Assembly: GCA_020161315.1 (NCBI GenBank)
Contig: JAIUOH010000005.1
Coordinates: 1-64,000 of the forward strand
DNA: 64,000 nt
DNA from: Actinomycetota bacterium
Lineage (GTDB): Bacteria; Actinomycetota; Actinomycetes; Actinomycetales; Microbacteriaceae
Direction: 5' to 3'
Shown here: one piece after another, positions 17,423 to 27,127 of the stretch
How the letters are laid out: each line of letters starts with the position of its first letter
Position numbering within the stretch: position 1 is the stretch's first letter
Notes under the pieces: model-generated
The model's input: only the letters and a program-made list of their open reading frames with translations
Database searches by the model: none
What the model was told of the DNA's origin: nothing
Position numbers and translations under genes: made by a program

Positions 17423-18964
17423 ATGAACGATACGACTCCCCCTCCAGGCACCCCCGGAGCGTCAGGCGCCCCCGGAGCCCCCAGCGACCCGGGCACTCAG
17501 ACCCCGCACGACCGCCCCGAATCTTTCTCGTTCGAGCGCACCTCGGGCAGGTTCTTCTCGTGGATTCGCGGTCTCGGCATCGAACGCAGCAGCGATCGGT
17601 GGTTCGCGGGTGTGGCCGGCGGCATCGCGGCGAAGGCAGGCATCGACCCGCTGATCGTGCGCGGCATCTTCGTGGTGCTCGCAGTGCTCGGCGGCCCCGG
17701 CATTCTGCTGTACCTCGCCGCATGGCTGCTGCTCCCCGACCACACCGGCCGCATTCACCTGGAGGATCTGTTCCGGGGGCGAGCCTCGGCCGGGGCGATA
17801 GTCACCGCTGTCGTGCTCGGCGCGATCCTCTTTGTTCCGGCGGTCGTGTGGGTCTTCCGCACCCTCTTTCTCGGCCCCTGGGGCTGGGATACCTGGGGCA
17901 TCGTGCCCGAGTGGGTGCAGGTGACGTTCGGAGTCATCTGGTGGGCGCTCGTCATACCCGGCCTCATCGTGTGGTTGATCATCTGGTTGACCGGGCGCTC
18001 TCGCGAAGGGGCGCAGGGCGCTAGCGGGGCGCAGGCGGCGAGCGCAGCGCCCGGCGCCAGCGGCGCGAACTCCGCAGAAGCCTACGCGGGCCGCGCACAG
18101 GACTTCGCCGACCGTGCCGAGGAGCGCGCAACCACCTGGGCGCAAGACTTCGAGCGGAAGGCAGAGTCCTGGGGGCAACGCGTCGAAGACAAATCGAAAG
18201 AGTGGGATCGGCGCGGACGCGAGTACCATGCCGCCCGTCGCCTGGGTGCCGCGCATATCGTGCTGACCCTCGCCCTCACCTTGCTCGCGGCGAGCGCGGC
18301 GGCCGGCATCGCCCTCACGAACGAGACCGGCGGCATGGTCGTGCTCACCGCGGGGCTCGTCGCCGGAGTTTCGGTACTCGCGATCTCGGTCATCGTCGCC
18401 GGAATTCGCGGACGCGACAGCGGCTGGATCGGCTTTCTCTCGTTCTGCGGCGTCGTGGCCCTGTTCTTCGCGCCCTTCAGCACCGCGCTGCCGGGGCAGA
18501 CCGACGTCGTTCCGTTTGGCAATTCGGTCGTGCGACCTGACAACATCGGCAACGACCAGGCAATCGTCTCGATCGCCGGCAATGCCACCGTCGACCTGTC
18601 TGATCTCGGTCACGATGCGCTGCCCCGCAGCATCGACGTGTGGCTGCTCGGCGGCAACGCCACGGTGCGCATGCCTGAGTCAACCCGCACCCGCGTGCAA
18701 GTGAGCCTCATGGCGGGCACCATCAGGGATCAGCGCGCAGCAAGTGATGAACGTCGCCAGGGCGGCATTCTTCTCTCTCGCTTGTTCGAGCAGCGAGCGA
18801 CCGGCCTCGACGATTCAGACGTCGTCACGGTGCGGGTTCGCGTGCTCGGTGGCAACGTGAACATCAAGAGCGCCGAAGGCGCGAGTTCGCAGTCAGGCGA
18901 GGATCGCACGAACGAGATCGAACAGCTGAAAGAGCGCATCGCAGAGTTGGAGCAGGCACGATGA
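17423..18964 (+). CDS. PspC-domain membrane protein with C-terminal LiaF-like region
   Basis: A 513-aa protein. A Pro/Gly/Ala-rich N-terminus (about 1-35) is followed by a PspC domain (WFAGVAGGIAAKAGIDPLIV), four or so further membrane segments, a charged linker, and a C-terminal beta-rich domain beginning near residue 370 (VSIAGNATVDLSDLGHD) like that of cell-wall-stress proteins of the LiaF/toast-rack group. The end is a short coiled coil (EIEQLKERIAELEQAR). It likely works with the divergent kinase/regulator pair as its envelope-stress input or brake. Confidence 0.85.
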   Translation: MNDTTPPPGTPGASGAPGAPSDPGTQTPHDRPESFSFERTSGRFFSWIRGLGIERSSDRWFAGVAGGIAAKAGIDPLIVRGIFVVLAVLGGPGILLYLAAWLLLPDHTGRIHLEDLFRGRASAGAIVTAVVLGAILFVPAVVWVFRTLFLGPWGWDTWGIVPEWVQVTFGVIWWALVIPGLIVWLIIWLTGRSREGAQGASGAQAASAAPGASGANSAEAYAGRAQDFADRAEERATTWAQDFERKAESWGQRVEDKSKEWDRRGREYHAARRLGAAHIVLTLALTLLAASAAAGIALTNETGGMVVLTAGLVAGVSVLAISVIVAGIRGRDSGWIGFLSFCGVVALFFAPFSTALPGQTDVVPFGNSVVRPDNIGNDQAIVSIAGNATVDLSDLGHDALPRSIDVWLLGGNATVRMPESTRTRVQVSLMAGTIRDQRAASDERRQGGILLSRLFEQRATGLDDSDVVTVRVRVLGGNVNIKSAEGASSQSGEDRTNEIEQLKERIAELEQAR

Positions 18965-19314
18965 CCACGAACGAAGACCCCACTGCGGCCGCGATCCCGG
19001 AACCGAGTGTCGCAGAAGCAGCCGGAGCGACCGAAACAACCGCCACGTCCGGGGCAAGCTCAACCGCCGCGACCGAGCGGCCGAACGACCACCTTCGGCC
19101 GCGCACCGGCACGATCGTCTGGGGGGTGCTGGTGCTCGCGTTCTGCGCGTTCACTTCGTTCCAGACGGTCGCGCCCAACCGGGTCGACGGCACAACGTTC
19201 GTGATTGCCGCAATGATCGGAATCGGTCTCATGCTGCTCGCGGTGGGCACCGCGGTCGTCGTGCGCTCAGCCCGCCAGCCGAAGCGCGAGCGAGGCTCCT
19301 ACCCGCCCCGCTAA
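18961..19314 (+). CDS. small membrane protein of the PspC operon
   Basis: A 117-aa protein with a disordered Ala/Thr/Glu-rich N-terminus, two membrane segments at about residues 48-67 and 78-99, and a basic tail. It overlaps the PspC gene by ATGA and is therefore in the same operon. No family recognised. Confidence 0.8.
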   Translation: MTTNEDPTAAAIPEPSVAEAAGATETTATSGASSTAATERPNDHLRPRTGTIVWGVLVLAFCAFTSFQTVAPNRVDGTTFVIAAMIGIGLMLLAVGTAVVVRSARQPKRERGSYPPR

Positions 19315-19324
19315 TACCCGTCAC

Positions 19325-19377
19325 CGTGTAGCCAGATGTGCCACCGCGTACGCACCCGTGGCACATCTGACTACACG
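19325..19377. terminator. bidirectional terminator-like inverted repeat
   Basis: Arms 19325-19344 and 19358-19377 pair over 20 bases with one mismatch around a 13-base loop, between two convergent genes. No clear T-run follows on either strand, so the terminator role is inferred from position. Confidence 0.6.
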
Positions 19378-19388
19378 CGGCGGCGGTT

Positions 19389-20933
19389 TCAGGCCGACGA
19401 GCCAATCCAGCGCAGCGGCACGTCGATGAACACTCGCGTGCCGCCCCGCGCGTCGGGGCCCCAGGTGATCGAACCCCCGAGTTCGCCCTCAACGAGCGTG
19501 CGCACGATCTGCGTGCCGAGCCCATCGCCGACCGTGCCGCCGGGCAGCCCGGTTCCGGTGTCGACGACCTCGACGGCGAGGCGAGTCTCGTTGCGCTCGG
19601 CCGTGATGATGACCTCACCCTCACGACCAGCCAATCCGTGCTCGACGGCGTTCGTCACAATCTCGGTCAGCGCGAGTGCGAGCGGGGTCGCATATTCGCT
19701 CGGCAGTTCGCCGAAGCGGCCCTGTTTGTGCGGGTGCACGGTCGTGCCGTGCAGGCTCGCGACCTCGGCGGCGAGGCCAAGCACCCGATCGAAGACCACG
19801 TCGAAGTCGACGATCTGCGAAAGACCGGTCGAGAGCGTGTCGTGCACCACGGCAATCGCGGCGACGCGACGCATTGCTTGGCCGAGCACCTCTTTCGCTT
19901 CCTCGCTCCGAGCACGTCTCGCCTGCACCCGCAGCAACGACGCGACGGTCTGCAGGTTGTTCTTCACGCGGTGGTGAATCTCGCGAATCGTCGCGTCTTT
20001 TGTGATGAGCTCCTGCTCCTGCTGGCGCAGACCGGTCACGTCTCTCGTGAGCACGATGCCACCGACTCGCTCCTCGTCGCGAATCACCGGAATCGCGCGC
20101 AACGTCACGACGCGCCCGTTGATCTCGACGTCTGCGCGCTTCGGCACACGCCCCTGCGCGATGAGCGGCAGCGATTCGTTCGTGTCGAACTGCCCCTTCA
20201 CCAACTCGGCGATGACCTCTGAGAAGTTCTCGCCCTCGAGCTCATCGCGATAACCGAGCAGCGTGAACGCCGACTGCGTGTTCGGGCTCGCAAACGTCAC
20301 CATGCCATCGGTGTTGACGCGCACGAGGCCGTCCGAGGCGCGGGGTGCCCCGCGTTCGCGACCGCGCGTGCTGCCGGGCGACGGAAACAGACCCTGCTGG
20401 ATCATCGAGAACAAGTCGTCGGCAACCTCGCGAAACGCCTTGCCGATGTGGGTCGCGTACTGCGGATCTGAGGGGCTCGTGTGCACCGTCAAGACTGCAA
20501 ACGGTTCGGTTGGCGTGCCGATCGTGGTGATGACGCCCGTGTCGGTGTTGCGCGCGGTCTCGGTCGATCCCACGCCTCCCTCGTCGCGCATGCTCACAGA
20601 AAACGCGGTGAGCTTCATCGCGGTCTCCTCGTACCAAACCGGGGCGCGCGATGAGGCAGGCTTTCGGGTCGTCATGGTCTCATCGACGACCTCGCGCCAA
20701 TCGTCACGAATGAAGTCGCCGATGATGTCGCGATAGAAGAGCGTGACCGATCCCGCTGGGCGGCTGTGCGCCACCGCGATGTACGTCGAGTCTTTCGTGG
20801 GCACCCAGAGCACGACGTCGCCGAGAGCGAGGTCGGCGAGCAGAGGCCAGTCGAGGGTGAGCAGCTCGAGCCAGTCGAGTTGCTCGTCATTCAGACCGGA
20901 ATATTTGCTTGCGAGGTTGCGAAGGGTAGACAC
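19389..20933 (-). CDS. pdtaS: PdtaS-like sensor histidine kinase
   Basis: A 514-aa soluble kinase. The N-terminal GAF-like region opens with a GTG-started VSTLRNLA and WPLLADLALGDVVLWV, matching how PdtaS proteins begin; a PAS domain follows (GLVRVNTDGMVTFASPNTQS), then the HisKA_2 box (REIHHRVKNNLQTVASLLRV) and an HWE/HATPase domain (NAVEHGLAGR). The partner in other actinobacteria is the RNA-binding antiterminator PdtaR, which is not in the window. The GTG start was preferred over an upstream frame because of this homologous N-terminus. Confidence 0.88.
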   Translation of the reverse strand: MSTLRNLASKYSGLNDEQLDWLELLTLDWPLLADLALGDVVLWVPTKDSTYIAVAHSRPAGSVTLFYRDIIGDFIRDDWREVVDETMTTRKPASSRAPVWYEETAMKLTAFSVSMRDEGGVGSTETARNTDTGVITTIGTPTEPFAVLTVHTSPSDPQYATHIGKAFREVADDLFSMIQQGLFPSPGSTRGRERGAPRASDGLVRVNTDGMVTFASPNTQSAFTLLGYRDELEGENFSEVIAELVKGQFDTNESLPLIAQGRVPKRADVEINGRVVTLRAIPVIRDEERVGGIVLTRDVTGLRQQEQELITKDATIREIHHRVKNNLQTVASLLRVQARRARSEEAKEVLGQAMRRVAAIAVVHDTLSTGLSQIVDFDVVFDRVLGLAAEVASLHGTTVHPHKQGRFGELPSEYATPLALALTEIVTNAVEHGLAGREGEVIITAERNETRLAVEVVDTGTGLPGGTVGDGLGTQIVRTLVEGELGGSITWGPDARGGTRVFIDVPLRWIGSSA

Positions 20934-21138
20934 GCTTTCAGCATAGAGGGCAATGGGCACGAGGATCTCACGATCCCTGCGAGGTGTCACCAAGGCGACC
21001 CTGCACAGAGTGCACAATCACTGAGCGAAATTTCATCTTGACCTTACGCAGCCTCGAAGTCGTATTGTGTGCTTCACAATAAAAAAAATGACGGGTGTAT
21101 GGGGGCCTTACTCACGTCTGAACTACCGGGGAGGCCCC

Positions 21139-21528
21139 ATGCATGCGATCAATGGCGACGAAGCTTTCAGCTATGACTCGGCGACCCCGATTCCCGACCC
21201 GCAAGCGCGATTTGTTCGGCTACTCGCCGCGCATGCGTTTGAAGCGGTCGAGGGCATTCGCAGCATCTCGCAGCTCGGGGGCGTGCTCTCGGTGGGCGCC
21301 GCAAGACAGCTCGCGCTGCAACGCAACGCTCTGCGCGAGCGCAACGCCGTCTACCGCGATCCCAGGCAGTGCACCGCCAGCCCCGGAAGAATGCGGCTCT
21401 GCCGCGTGCTGCCCCATGTTGCAGAGGTCTCGGTGGTGGTGCACACCGAACGCCGCGCCCACGCGGTGGCGTTGAGGCTCGAATGGGTACACTCCCGCTG
21501 GCGCGCGAGCGAGGTGCACGTGATGTAG
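21139..21528 (+). CDS. Rv3235-family protein
   Basis: A 129-aa protein with the family pattern RLLAAHAFEAVEGIRSISQL, then PGRMRLCRVLPHVAEVSVVV and a C-terminal RLEWVHSRWRASEVHVM. The ATG at 21139 follows a GGGGAGG ribosome binding site. Function is not established; in related genomes the gene is often near secA, which is not seen here. Confidence 0.85.
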   Translation: MHAINGDEAFSYDSATPIPDPQARFVRLLAAHAFEAVEGIRSISQLGGVLSVGAARQLALQRNALRERNAVYRDPRQCTASPGRMRLCRVLPHVAEVSVVVHTERRAHAVALRLEWVHSRWRASEVHVM

Positions 21529-21583
21529 CTCGGATCGTCCCCACTATCCGATGCACCTCGGCGCCTCGCCTGCACGCAAAAGA

Positions 21584-21624
21584 AAGCGAGGCCGCCCTCG
21601 AACTTCGAAGGAACGGCCTCGCTT
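21584..21624. terminator. bidirectional terminator
   Basis: An 11-bp perfect stem (21584-21594 with 21614-21624) with A-rich sequence on one side and TTGATT on the other, between the convergent Rv3235-family gene and metQ. Confidence 0.75.
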
Positions 21625-21661
21625 GATTCAACGCGCTCGGTGGCCCGAGGCTCGCTGAGAC

Positions 21662-22525
21662 TTAGAACGCGGGCGAAACGTCGCCACCCGGCCAGGTCTT
21701 CTCGATGAATGCCTTGGTCTCGGGCGAGGTGAGCAGTTCGTCGAGCTTGAGCAGGCGGGGATCGTTCTTGTCTTCGGTGCGAACGGTCAGGAAGTTGGCG
21801 TAGATGTTGCCCTCGAGAGGCTCAACGATCAGGGCGTCCTTCAGCGTGAAGCCAGCGTCGAGAAAGTAGTTGCCGTTCAGAATACCGAGATCGACGTCGG
21901 CGAGTGCGCGGGCCTGTGCTGCCGGATCTGCCTCGATGAAGTCAAAGCCGCGCGGGTTGTATTTCTTGTCGCCCTCGATCGCGAGCACGCTCAGTTCGCC
22001 GTGCTTCGGCAGCTCCACGAGGCCCTCTTGCGCGAGCAGGTTCAGCGCGCGTTCCTGGTTCGAGGCGTCGTTCGTGACGCTGATCTTCGCGCCGTCTGGC
22101 AGATCCTTGAGGTCGTCGTACTTCTCAGAGAACGCGGCGTAGGGCTCGACGTGCACATCGCTGAGCGCAGCAATGTCGTAGCCGAACTCTTCGACCTGCG
22201 CATCGAAATACGGGCGGTGCTGGAAGTAGTTTGCGTCGACCTCGCCCTCGGCAAGCCAGCGGTTGCCCAGCGGGTAGTCGCTGAACGGCTTGATCTCGAA
22301 GTTGATGCCTGCTTCTTCGGCGAGGTTGTCTTTAACGAACTGCAGAATGTCGACGTGCGGCACCTCGGTGGCGGCCACGGTGAAGGTGTCACCGAGCTTC
22401 ACCTCAGCCTTGTCGTCTGCGGCGGGAGCGTTCGCTGCGCCGCAGGCCGCGAGGCTGAGTGCGAGCACGGCTGACGCGCCCGCTCCGAGAATCTGAAGTG
22501 CGCGCTTCGAGCGTGAAACTGACAT
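21662..22525 (-). CDS. metQ: methionine-binding lipoprotein MetQ (NlpA family)
   Basis: A 287-aa NlpA-family lipoprotein with lipobox L-A-A-C, then TEVPHVDILQFVKDNLAEEA, the DANYFQHRPYFD stretch and FLTVRTEDKNDPRLLKL, all characteristic of MetQ. It binds D/L-methionine outside the membrane for the MetNI importer. The gene is separated from metI by 160 bases that include a short GC hairpin close to its ribosome binding site (CAGGAG). Confidence 0.93.
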   Translation of the reverse strand: MSVSRSKRALQILGAGASAVLALSLAACGAANAPAADDKAEVKLGDTFTVAATEVPHVDILQFVKDNLAEEAGINFEIKPFSDYPLGNRWLAEGEVDANYFQHRPYFDAQVEEFGYDIAALSDVHVEPYAAFSEKYDDLKDLPDGAKISVTNDASNQERALNLLAQEGLVELPKHGELSVLAIEGDKKYNPRGFDFIEADPAAQARALADVDLGILNGNYFLDAGFTLKDALIVEPLEGNIYANFLTVRTEDKNDPRLLKLDELLTSPETKAFIEKTWPGGDVSPAF

Positions 22526-22685
22526 GGGTGTCTCCTGTGTGATGGATGAGGCGCGCAAAAGCGCCTCGAGTGAACGAAAAGAATTACGAGTGGGGAGGCG
22601 AAAACCTACGGCTGGGGTGCTGCGCCGACGCGAGATGCGTCAGCGCGCGGCATCTCGGCCCGCCGCGAGACCAGGGTAAGCGCCA

Positions 22686-23426
22686 TCACAGACCCCGCTT
22701 CTTCACGGCCTGACCTGAGGCCGTCGAGCGATGGTCGAGGCCGCGGGCCACCCTGTCACCGATGAGCTGGAAGATCTGCACGATAATGATGAGCAGAATG
22801 GTAGCGACGATGAGCACCGGCAGATCAAACCGCTTGTACCCGTAGGCGTCTGCGAGATAACCGAGTCCGCCGCCGCCGACCAGGCCGGCCATCGCCGAGT
22901 AGCCGACGAGGGTGATCGCCGTCGTGGTGACGGCCGAGACAATGCTGGGCAGCGCCTCAGGCAGCAGCGTCTTGACGATGGTCTGCGAGTCCGTCGCACC
23001 GCACACGATCGATGCCTCGATCTTGCCCGCTGACACTTCTCGCAGCGCCGATTCAACGAGCCGAGCGAGAAACGGGATCGCTCCAATCGCGAGCGGCACC
23101 ACCGAGGCCGTGGCACCGAGCGTCGTGCCGACCACGAACCTCGTCACCGGCAGCAGCAGCACCATGAGAATCACGAACGGCAGCGAACGCACCACGTTCA
23201 CGATCGTGCCGACCACCTGGTTCGCACCCCCGTTCGGGCGCAGACCAGTCGGGCCGCTGTTCCACAGGTACACACCAAGAGGAACGCCGAAGATGATCGA
23301 GACGACGAGCGCCAAGAGCACCATGTAGATGGTCTCGCCGGTAGCGGCCGGCACCGCCTGAGTGATCACCGGGTTGGCGAAGAGTTCGTCGAAGATTCCC
23401 GCCACTCGAGTCGAAGTCGCGCTCAT
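22686..23426 (-). CDS. metI: methionine ABC transporter permease MetI
   Basis: A 246-aa permease with five membrane segments and the MetI-type coupling loop (AIPFLARLVESALREV ... EASIVCGATDSQTI). It overlaps metN by four bases and precedes metQ. Confidence 0.93.
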   Translation of the reverse strand: MSATSTRVAGIFDELFANPVITQAVPAATGETIYMVLLALVVSIIFGVPLGVYLWNSGPTGLRPNGGANQVVGTIVNVVRSLPFVILMVLLLPVTRFVVGTTLGATASVVPLAIGAIPFLARLVESALREVSAGKIEASIVCGATDSQTIVKTLLPEALPSIVSAVTTTAITLVGYSAMAGLVGGGGLGYLADAYGYKRFDLPVLIVATILLIIIVQIFQLIGDRVARGLDHRSTASGQAVKKRGL

Positions 23427-24394
23427 GCCGCACCACCCTTCTCAACGGTGAAACCGTTCGCGCGCAGCCAGTCGGCCGCGCGATCGCGATCCTCTTCGCC
23501 CTCAAAGCCGAGGGTTGCACTCAGCACGTGCACCTCGCCGATCGCGTGCGCGCCGCCCGAGGCGAGGCGCACATCGATGCCGAGCTCGCGAGTGAGGCGA
23601 GAAATGAAAGGGATCGCGGCCACTTCGTGACCACCGCTCACCCGAAGTTCGGCTGCGCCGCGCGCGTCTTCTACGCCAATATCGCTGAGCAGCGGGGAAC
23701 GCTGATGCGCCGCGACCTCTTCAACCGACCCGCTGTCAACGATTCTGCCGCCCTCGAGCACCGCGACCCGGTCGGCGATGCGGCGCACCACGCCGAGGTC
23801 GTGGGTGATGATCAGAATCGTGACCTGCAGCTCGTCTCGCAGCTTGACCAGCAACTCGAGCAGATCGTCGGTCGTGCTGGGGTCGAGTGCACTCGTGGGC
23901 TCATCGCAGAGCAGCACGTCGGGGCTCGCTGCCAGCGCGCGAGCGATGCCGACACGCTGTGCCTGACCACCCGAAAGTTGCGATGGAAAATTGTTCTGGC
24001 GGTCGCCGAGCCCCACGAGTTGCAGCAGCTCTTCGGCACGCTTGGCACGATCTGCCTTGTTCCAGCCCGCGACCTCGAGCGGGTACTCGACGTTCTTCTT
24101 GGCGGTGCGGTTGTCGAGCAGGTTCGCGTGCTGAAACACCTGACCGATCGCGCGACGGGCCTGGCGCAGCTCACCAGCGGGGAGGTCGGTGACGATCCGG
24201 CCGCCAACGATGATCTTGCCACTGCTCGGCTGCTCGAGCAACGTGAGGCAGCGCACGAGGGTCGACTTGCCGGCACCGCTCTGACCGACAACGGCAAGAA
24301 TCTCGCCGCGCTCGACCGTGAGATTCACGTCGTCAAGGGCACGCACCTCGTTCGGTGCGGCGCCAAAGACTTTGACGAGGTTCTCTACTTGAAT
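23423..24394 (-). CDS. metN: methionine ABC transporter ATP-binding protein MetN, start codon unusual
   Basis: Walker A (GQSGAGKST), signature LSGGQAQR, Walker B (VLLCDEPTSALD), switch His (ITHDLGVV) and a C-terminal NIL regulatory domain identify MetN. The family N-terminus (IQVENLVKVFG) is encoded upstream of the first GTG (24346), but the open frame back to the stop at 24410-24412 has no ATG, GTG or TTG there; the only near-start is ATT at 24394. Starting at GTG would remove the first beta-strand. Either ATT is used, or the upstream sequence carries an error or frameshift. Confidence 0.85.
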   Translation of the reverse strand: MQVENLVKVFGAAPNEVRALDDVNLTVERGEILAVVGQSGAGKSTLVRCLTLLEQPSSGKIIVGGRIVTDLPAGELRQARRAIGQVFQHANLLDNRTAKKNVEYPLEVAGWNKADRAKRAEELLQLVGLGDRQNNFPSQLSGGQAQRVGIARALAASPDVLLCDEPTSALDPSTTDDLLELLVKLRDELQVTILIITHDLGVVRRIADRVAVLEGGRIVDSGSVEEVAAHQRSPLLSDIGVEDARGAAELRVSGGHEVAAIPFISRLTRELGIDVRLASGGAHAIGEVHVLSATLGFEGEEDRDRAADWLRANGFTVEKGGAA

Positions 24395-24490
24395 CGCCTG
24401 AACATGATGTCAGGGCAAGCGACGCGGGCGCGAAACGGCTGTCACACTCTGAAATGTTCACAGCCGAACACCGAAAGACCGAATGACCGA

Positions 24491-25480
24491 TTAGGCTCCT
24501 TCGGCGCGCAGCTTCGAGATCTCGTAGAGCGTGACGCTCGCCGCGATACCAGCGTTCAACGACTCGGTCGCGGCCGAGATCGGAATCGAGACCACCGCGT
24601 CGCAGTTCTCGGTGACCAGGCGCGACAGGCCCTTGCCCTCGCTGCCGACGACCAGCACGACCGGGCGGTCGGCGAGCTCGAGCCCCGGCAACTGCACGTC
24701 GCCGCCGCCGTCGAGACCGATTACGAAGAGGCCGCGCTCTTTGAACGCCTTGATGGTCTGCGTCAAATTCGATGCCATCGCGACGGGCACGCGCGCTGCG
24801 GCGCCAGCCGAGGTCTTCCACGCGGCCGAGTTCACGCCGACCGAGCGTCGCTGCGGCACGATGACGCCCTGACCGCCGAACGCGGCGACCGAGCGAATGA
24901 TCGCGCCGAGGTTGCGCGGGTCGGTCACGCCGTCGAGCGCGACGAGCAGCGGCTGCTGGCCGCGCTTCTCGATCTCGTCGAGTAGTTCGAGCGGGTGCGC
25001 GTACTCGTAGGCCGGCACCTTGAGCACAACGCCCTGGTGCACGGTATCGCGGGAGGTCATGCGGTCGAGTTCTTGGCGCATCACCTCGAGCACCGACACG
25101 TTGCGGCCGACGGCGAGGCCGAGAATCTCGCGCATGCGATCATCCATCTCGACCTTTGCGGCGATGTAGAGCGTGGTCGCTGGAATCTTGGTGCGCAGCG
25201 CCTCGAGCACCGCGTTGCGCCCGGTCACGAGCTCGGTGTCGTCGCTCTTCTTGCGAGGAGCGCGCTTCACCTCGTCCTTACCGCCGCCGTGGCGCTTGCG
25301 AGCAGCCTCGAGGCGCTCTTTCGCCAGCTTGGCTTTGCCCGCCGGGTGGTAGGGACGATCCTCTGCCTTCGGAGTCGGCTTTCTGCCCTCGAGTGCCTGG
25401 CGGCCCTGGCCACCCGACCCTACGGCTTTGCCGCGGCTCTTCTTGCGCACGGCCCCGCCGCGCGTACTCTTGCTGTTCAT
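24491..25480 (-). CDS. rlmB: 23S rRNA (guanosine-2'-O-)-methyltransferase RlmB-like
   Basis: A SpoU/TrmH methyltransferase of 329 aa. A Lys/Arg/Gly-rich N-terminal tail (about 80 residues) precedes the substrate-binding domain (VTGRNAVLEALR) and the knotted SPOUT domain (ALDGVTDPRNLGAIIRS, VVGSEGKGLSRLV, and PISAATESLNAGIAASV). It 2'-O-methylates a guanosine in 23S rRNA or a tRNA. The start overlaps the cysS stop, as in many actinobacteria. Confidence 0.92.
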   Translation of the reverse strand: MNSKSTRGGAVRKKSRGKAVGSGGQGRQALEGRKPTPKAEDRPYHPAGKAKLAKERLEAARKRHGGGKDEVKRAPRKKSDDTELVTGRNAVLEALRTKIPATTLYIAAKVEMDDRMREILGLAVGRNVSVLEVMRQELDRMTSRDTVHQGVVLKVPAYEYAHPLELLDEIEKRGQQPLLVALDGVTDPRNLGAIIRSVAAFGGQGVIVPQRRSVGVNSAAWKTSAGAAARVPVAMASNLTQTIKAFKERGLFVIGLDGGGDVQLPGLELADRPVVLVVGSEGKGLSRLVTENCDAVVSIPISAATESLNAGIAASVTLYEISKLRAEGA

Positions 25481-26937
25481 GTCAGGCTCCAACGAGTCTC
25501 GTGTGGTGAATCTTCGAGTGCGATGCCGGCGTCGATGAGCCGGTCGCGAATCGCATCGCTCGCCGCGAAGTCTTTGTTCGCACGAGCCTCTCGCCGGTCG
25601 GCGAGCATTCCGTCTACAAGAGTACCGAGTGCTTGCTGTTCGCGCGCTGAGCCGGCCGCAGAGCCGTCGCGCCAGATTGCGTCGCGAGGATCGATGCCCA
25701 TCACGTCGAGCATCGCGACCACCTCGGCCGCGCGCTCGGCGACGGCCTGCTCGTCGCCCTCGTCGATCGCGATGTTTCCGGCGCGAACCGCGCCGTGCAG
25801 TGCTGCGAGTGCCTGCGGCATGGCGAAGTCGTCGAACAGCGCGTCTGCGAATGCGCTCGGCACGTCGTCATGCGTGGCGGCACCCCGCATGGGCTCAGGG
25901 AGCGCGCTCGGCGCGAACGACGCGGCACGGTCGAGAAAGCCCTCGATTCGAGAGAACGCCGCAGCGGCCTCGTCGAGCGAGGTCTCTGAGAACTCGAGCA
26001 CCGAGCGGTAGTGGGCGGAGCCCAGAAAGTAGCGCAGCACGATCGGTCTCGTCTGAGCTAGTAGATCGTGCGCGAACAGCGAGTTGCCAAGCGACTTCGA
26101 CATTTTCTGCCCGCCGGTGTTGACCAAGCCGTTATGAATCCAGTACTTCGCGAAGCCGTGCCCAGCTGCCGAAGACTGCGCGAGCTCATTCTCATGGTGC
26201 GGAAACCGCAGGTCGAGCCCGCCGCCGTGAATGTCGAACTGCTCACCGAGGTAGCGGGTTGCCATGGCAGAGCACTCGATGTGCCAGCCGGGGCGGCCCC
26301 TGCCCCACGGCGAGTGCCACGAGGCGCTTTCGGGCTCATGCTCGCGATAGGCCTTCCAGAGCGCGAAGTCGCGGGCGTCGCGCTTGCCTGCAGCAGTGGC
26401 CGGGTCGCTGTCTGCCGCGTCTTCCATCTGCTCGCGGCGCTGCTTGGTGAGCGCGCCGTACTCGGGCCAGCTCGCCGTGTCGAAGTAGACGCTCGCGGTA
26501 CCGTCGAGCGCCTGATAGGCGTGGCCACGCTCGATGAGCGACTCGATGAGCGCCACCATCTCGGCGACGTTCGCGGTCGCCCTCGGCTCGTAGGCCGGAG
26601 CGAGCACTCCGAGCGCGTCATAGGCCGTGGTGAAGTCTCGCTCGACGCGGTAGGCGAGCGCCCACCACTGCTCTCTGCCGCCTGCCTCGGCGGCGATCCT
26701 CGAGTGATCGAGAATCTTGTCGTCGATATCAGTGACGTTGCGAATCAGCGTGACCCGGTGACCCGTCGCGGCGAACCAGCGCCGAATCTGGTCGTAGGCG
26801 AGCGCGCTGCGCAGGTGGCCGATGTGCGGCGCCGACTGCACGGTCGGGCCGCAGACATAGATGCCCACTTCGCCGCGAACGATCGGGTCGAAGTCGACGA
26901 CGGCCTGCTGCCGCGAGTCGTAGATGCGTTGTTTCAC
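25477..26937 (-). CDS. cysS: cysteinyl-tRNA synthetase
   Basis: A 486-aa class I synthetase with the zinc/HIGH region ([18 protein letters not shown]), conserved [11 protein letters not shown] and the KMSKS loop ([10 protein letters not shown]). It charges tRNA-Cys. Short C-terminal domain ([20 protein letters not shown]) is typical. It is transcribed ahead of rlmB with overlapping ends. Confidence 0.97.
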   Translation of the reverse strand: MKQRIYDSRQQAVVDFDPIVRGEVGIYVCGPTVQSAPHIGHLRSALAYDQIRRWFAATGHRVTLIRNVTDIDDKILDHSRIAAEAGGREQWWALAYRVERDFTTAYDALGVLAPAYEPRATANVAEMVALIESLIERGHAYQALDGTASVYFDTASWPEYGALTKQRREQMEDAADSDPATAAGKRDARDFALWKAYREHEPESASWHSPWGRGRPGWHIECSAMATRYLGEQFDIHGGGLDLRFPHHENELAQSSAAGHGFAKYWIHNGLVNTGGQKMSKSLGNSLFAHDLLAQTRPIVLRYFLGSAHYRSVLEFSETSLDEAAAAFSRIEGFLDRAASFAPSALPEPMRGAATHDDVPSAFADALFDDFAMPQALAALHGAVRAGNIAIDEGDEQAVAERAAEVVAMLDVMGIDPRDAIWRDGSAAGSAREQQALGTLVDGMLADRREARANKDFAASDAIRDRLIDAGIALEDSPHETRWSLT

Positions 26938-27038
26938 GGTACAAGCCTAGGGGGCGAAAGGCCCCGCCGCGACTGTGTGACAGACAGGGCGGGGCGATCC
27001 TCGTACCTGCTCGTACGACACCGCGGTGAACGTCACAA

Positions 27039-27094
27039 AAGCGTGCGAGCGTCACCCAAAAATATTGCAAGTTCAGGTGAACGCTCGCACGCTT
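27039..27094 (-). terminator. terminator of phoU
   Basis: Arms 27039-27056 and 27076-27094 pair over 18 bases with a single bulged base; TTTTGTG follows on the minus strand. It lies 34 bases downstream of phoU and 100 bases before cysS. Confidence 0.75.
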
Positions 27095-27127
27095 ATATGA
27101 CGCTCGGCGATACAGGCGAGACAGAAA

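Noticed and set aside
24395-24490. SAM riboswitch before metN
   Set aside because: The short gap holds only a 7-bp stem (CGGCTGT/ACAGCCG) and none of the conserved SAM-I core; too short.
23528-24985. Long plus-strand frame opposite metN and rlmB
   Set aside because: It spans two well-supported genes on the other strand and its product shows low-complexity Arg/His/Asp composition typical of antisense frames.
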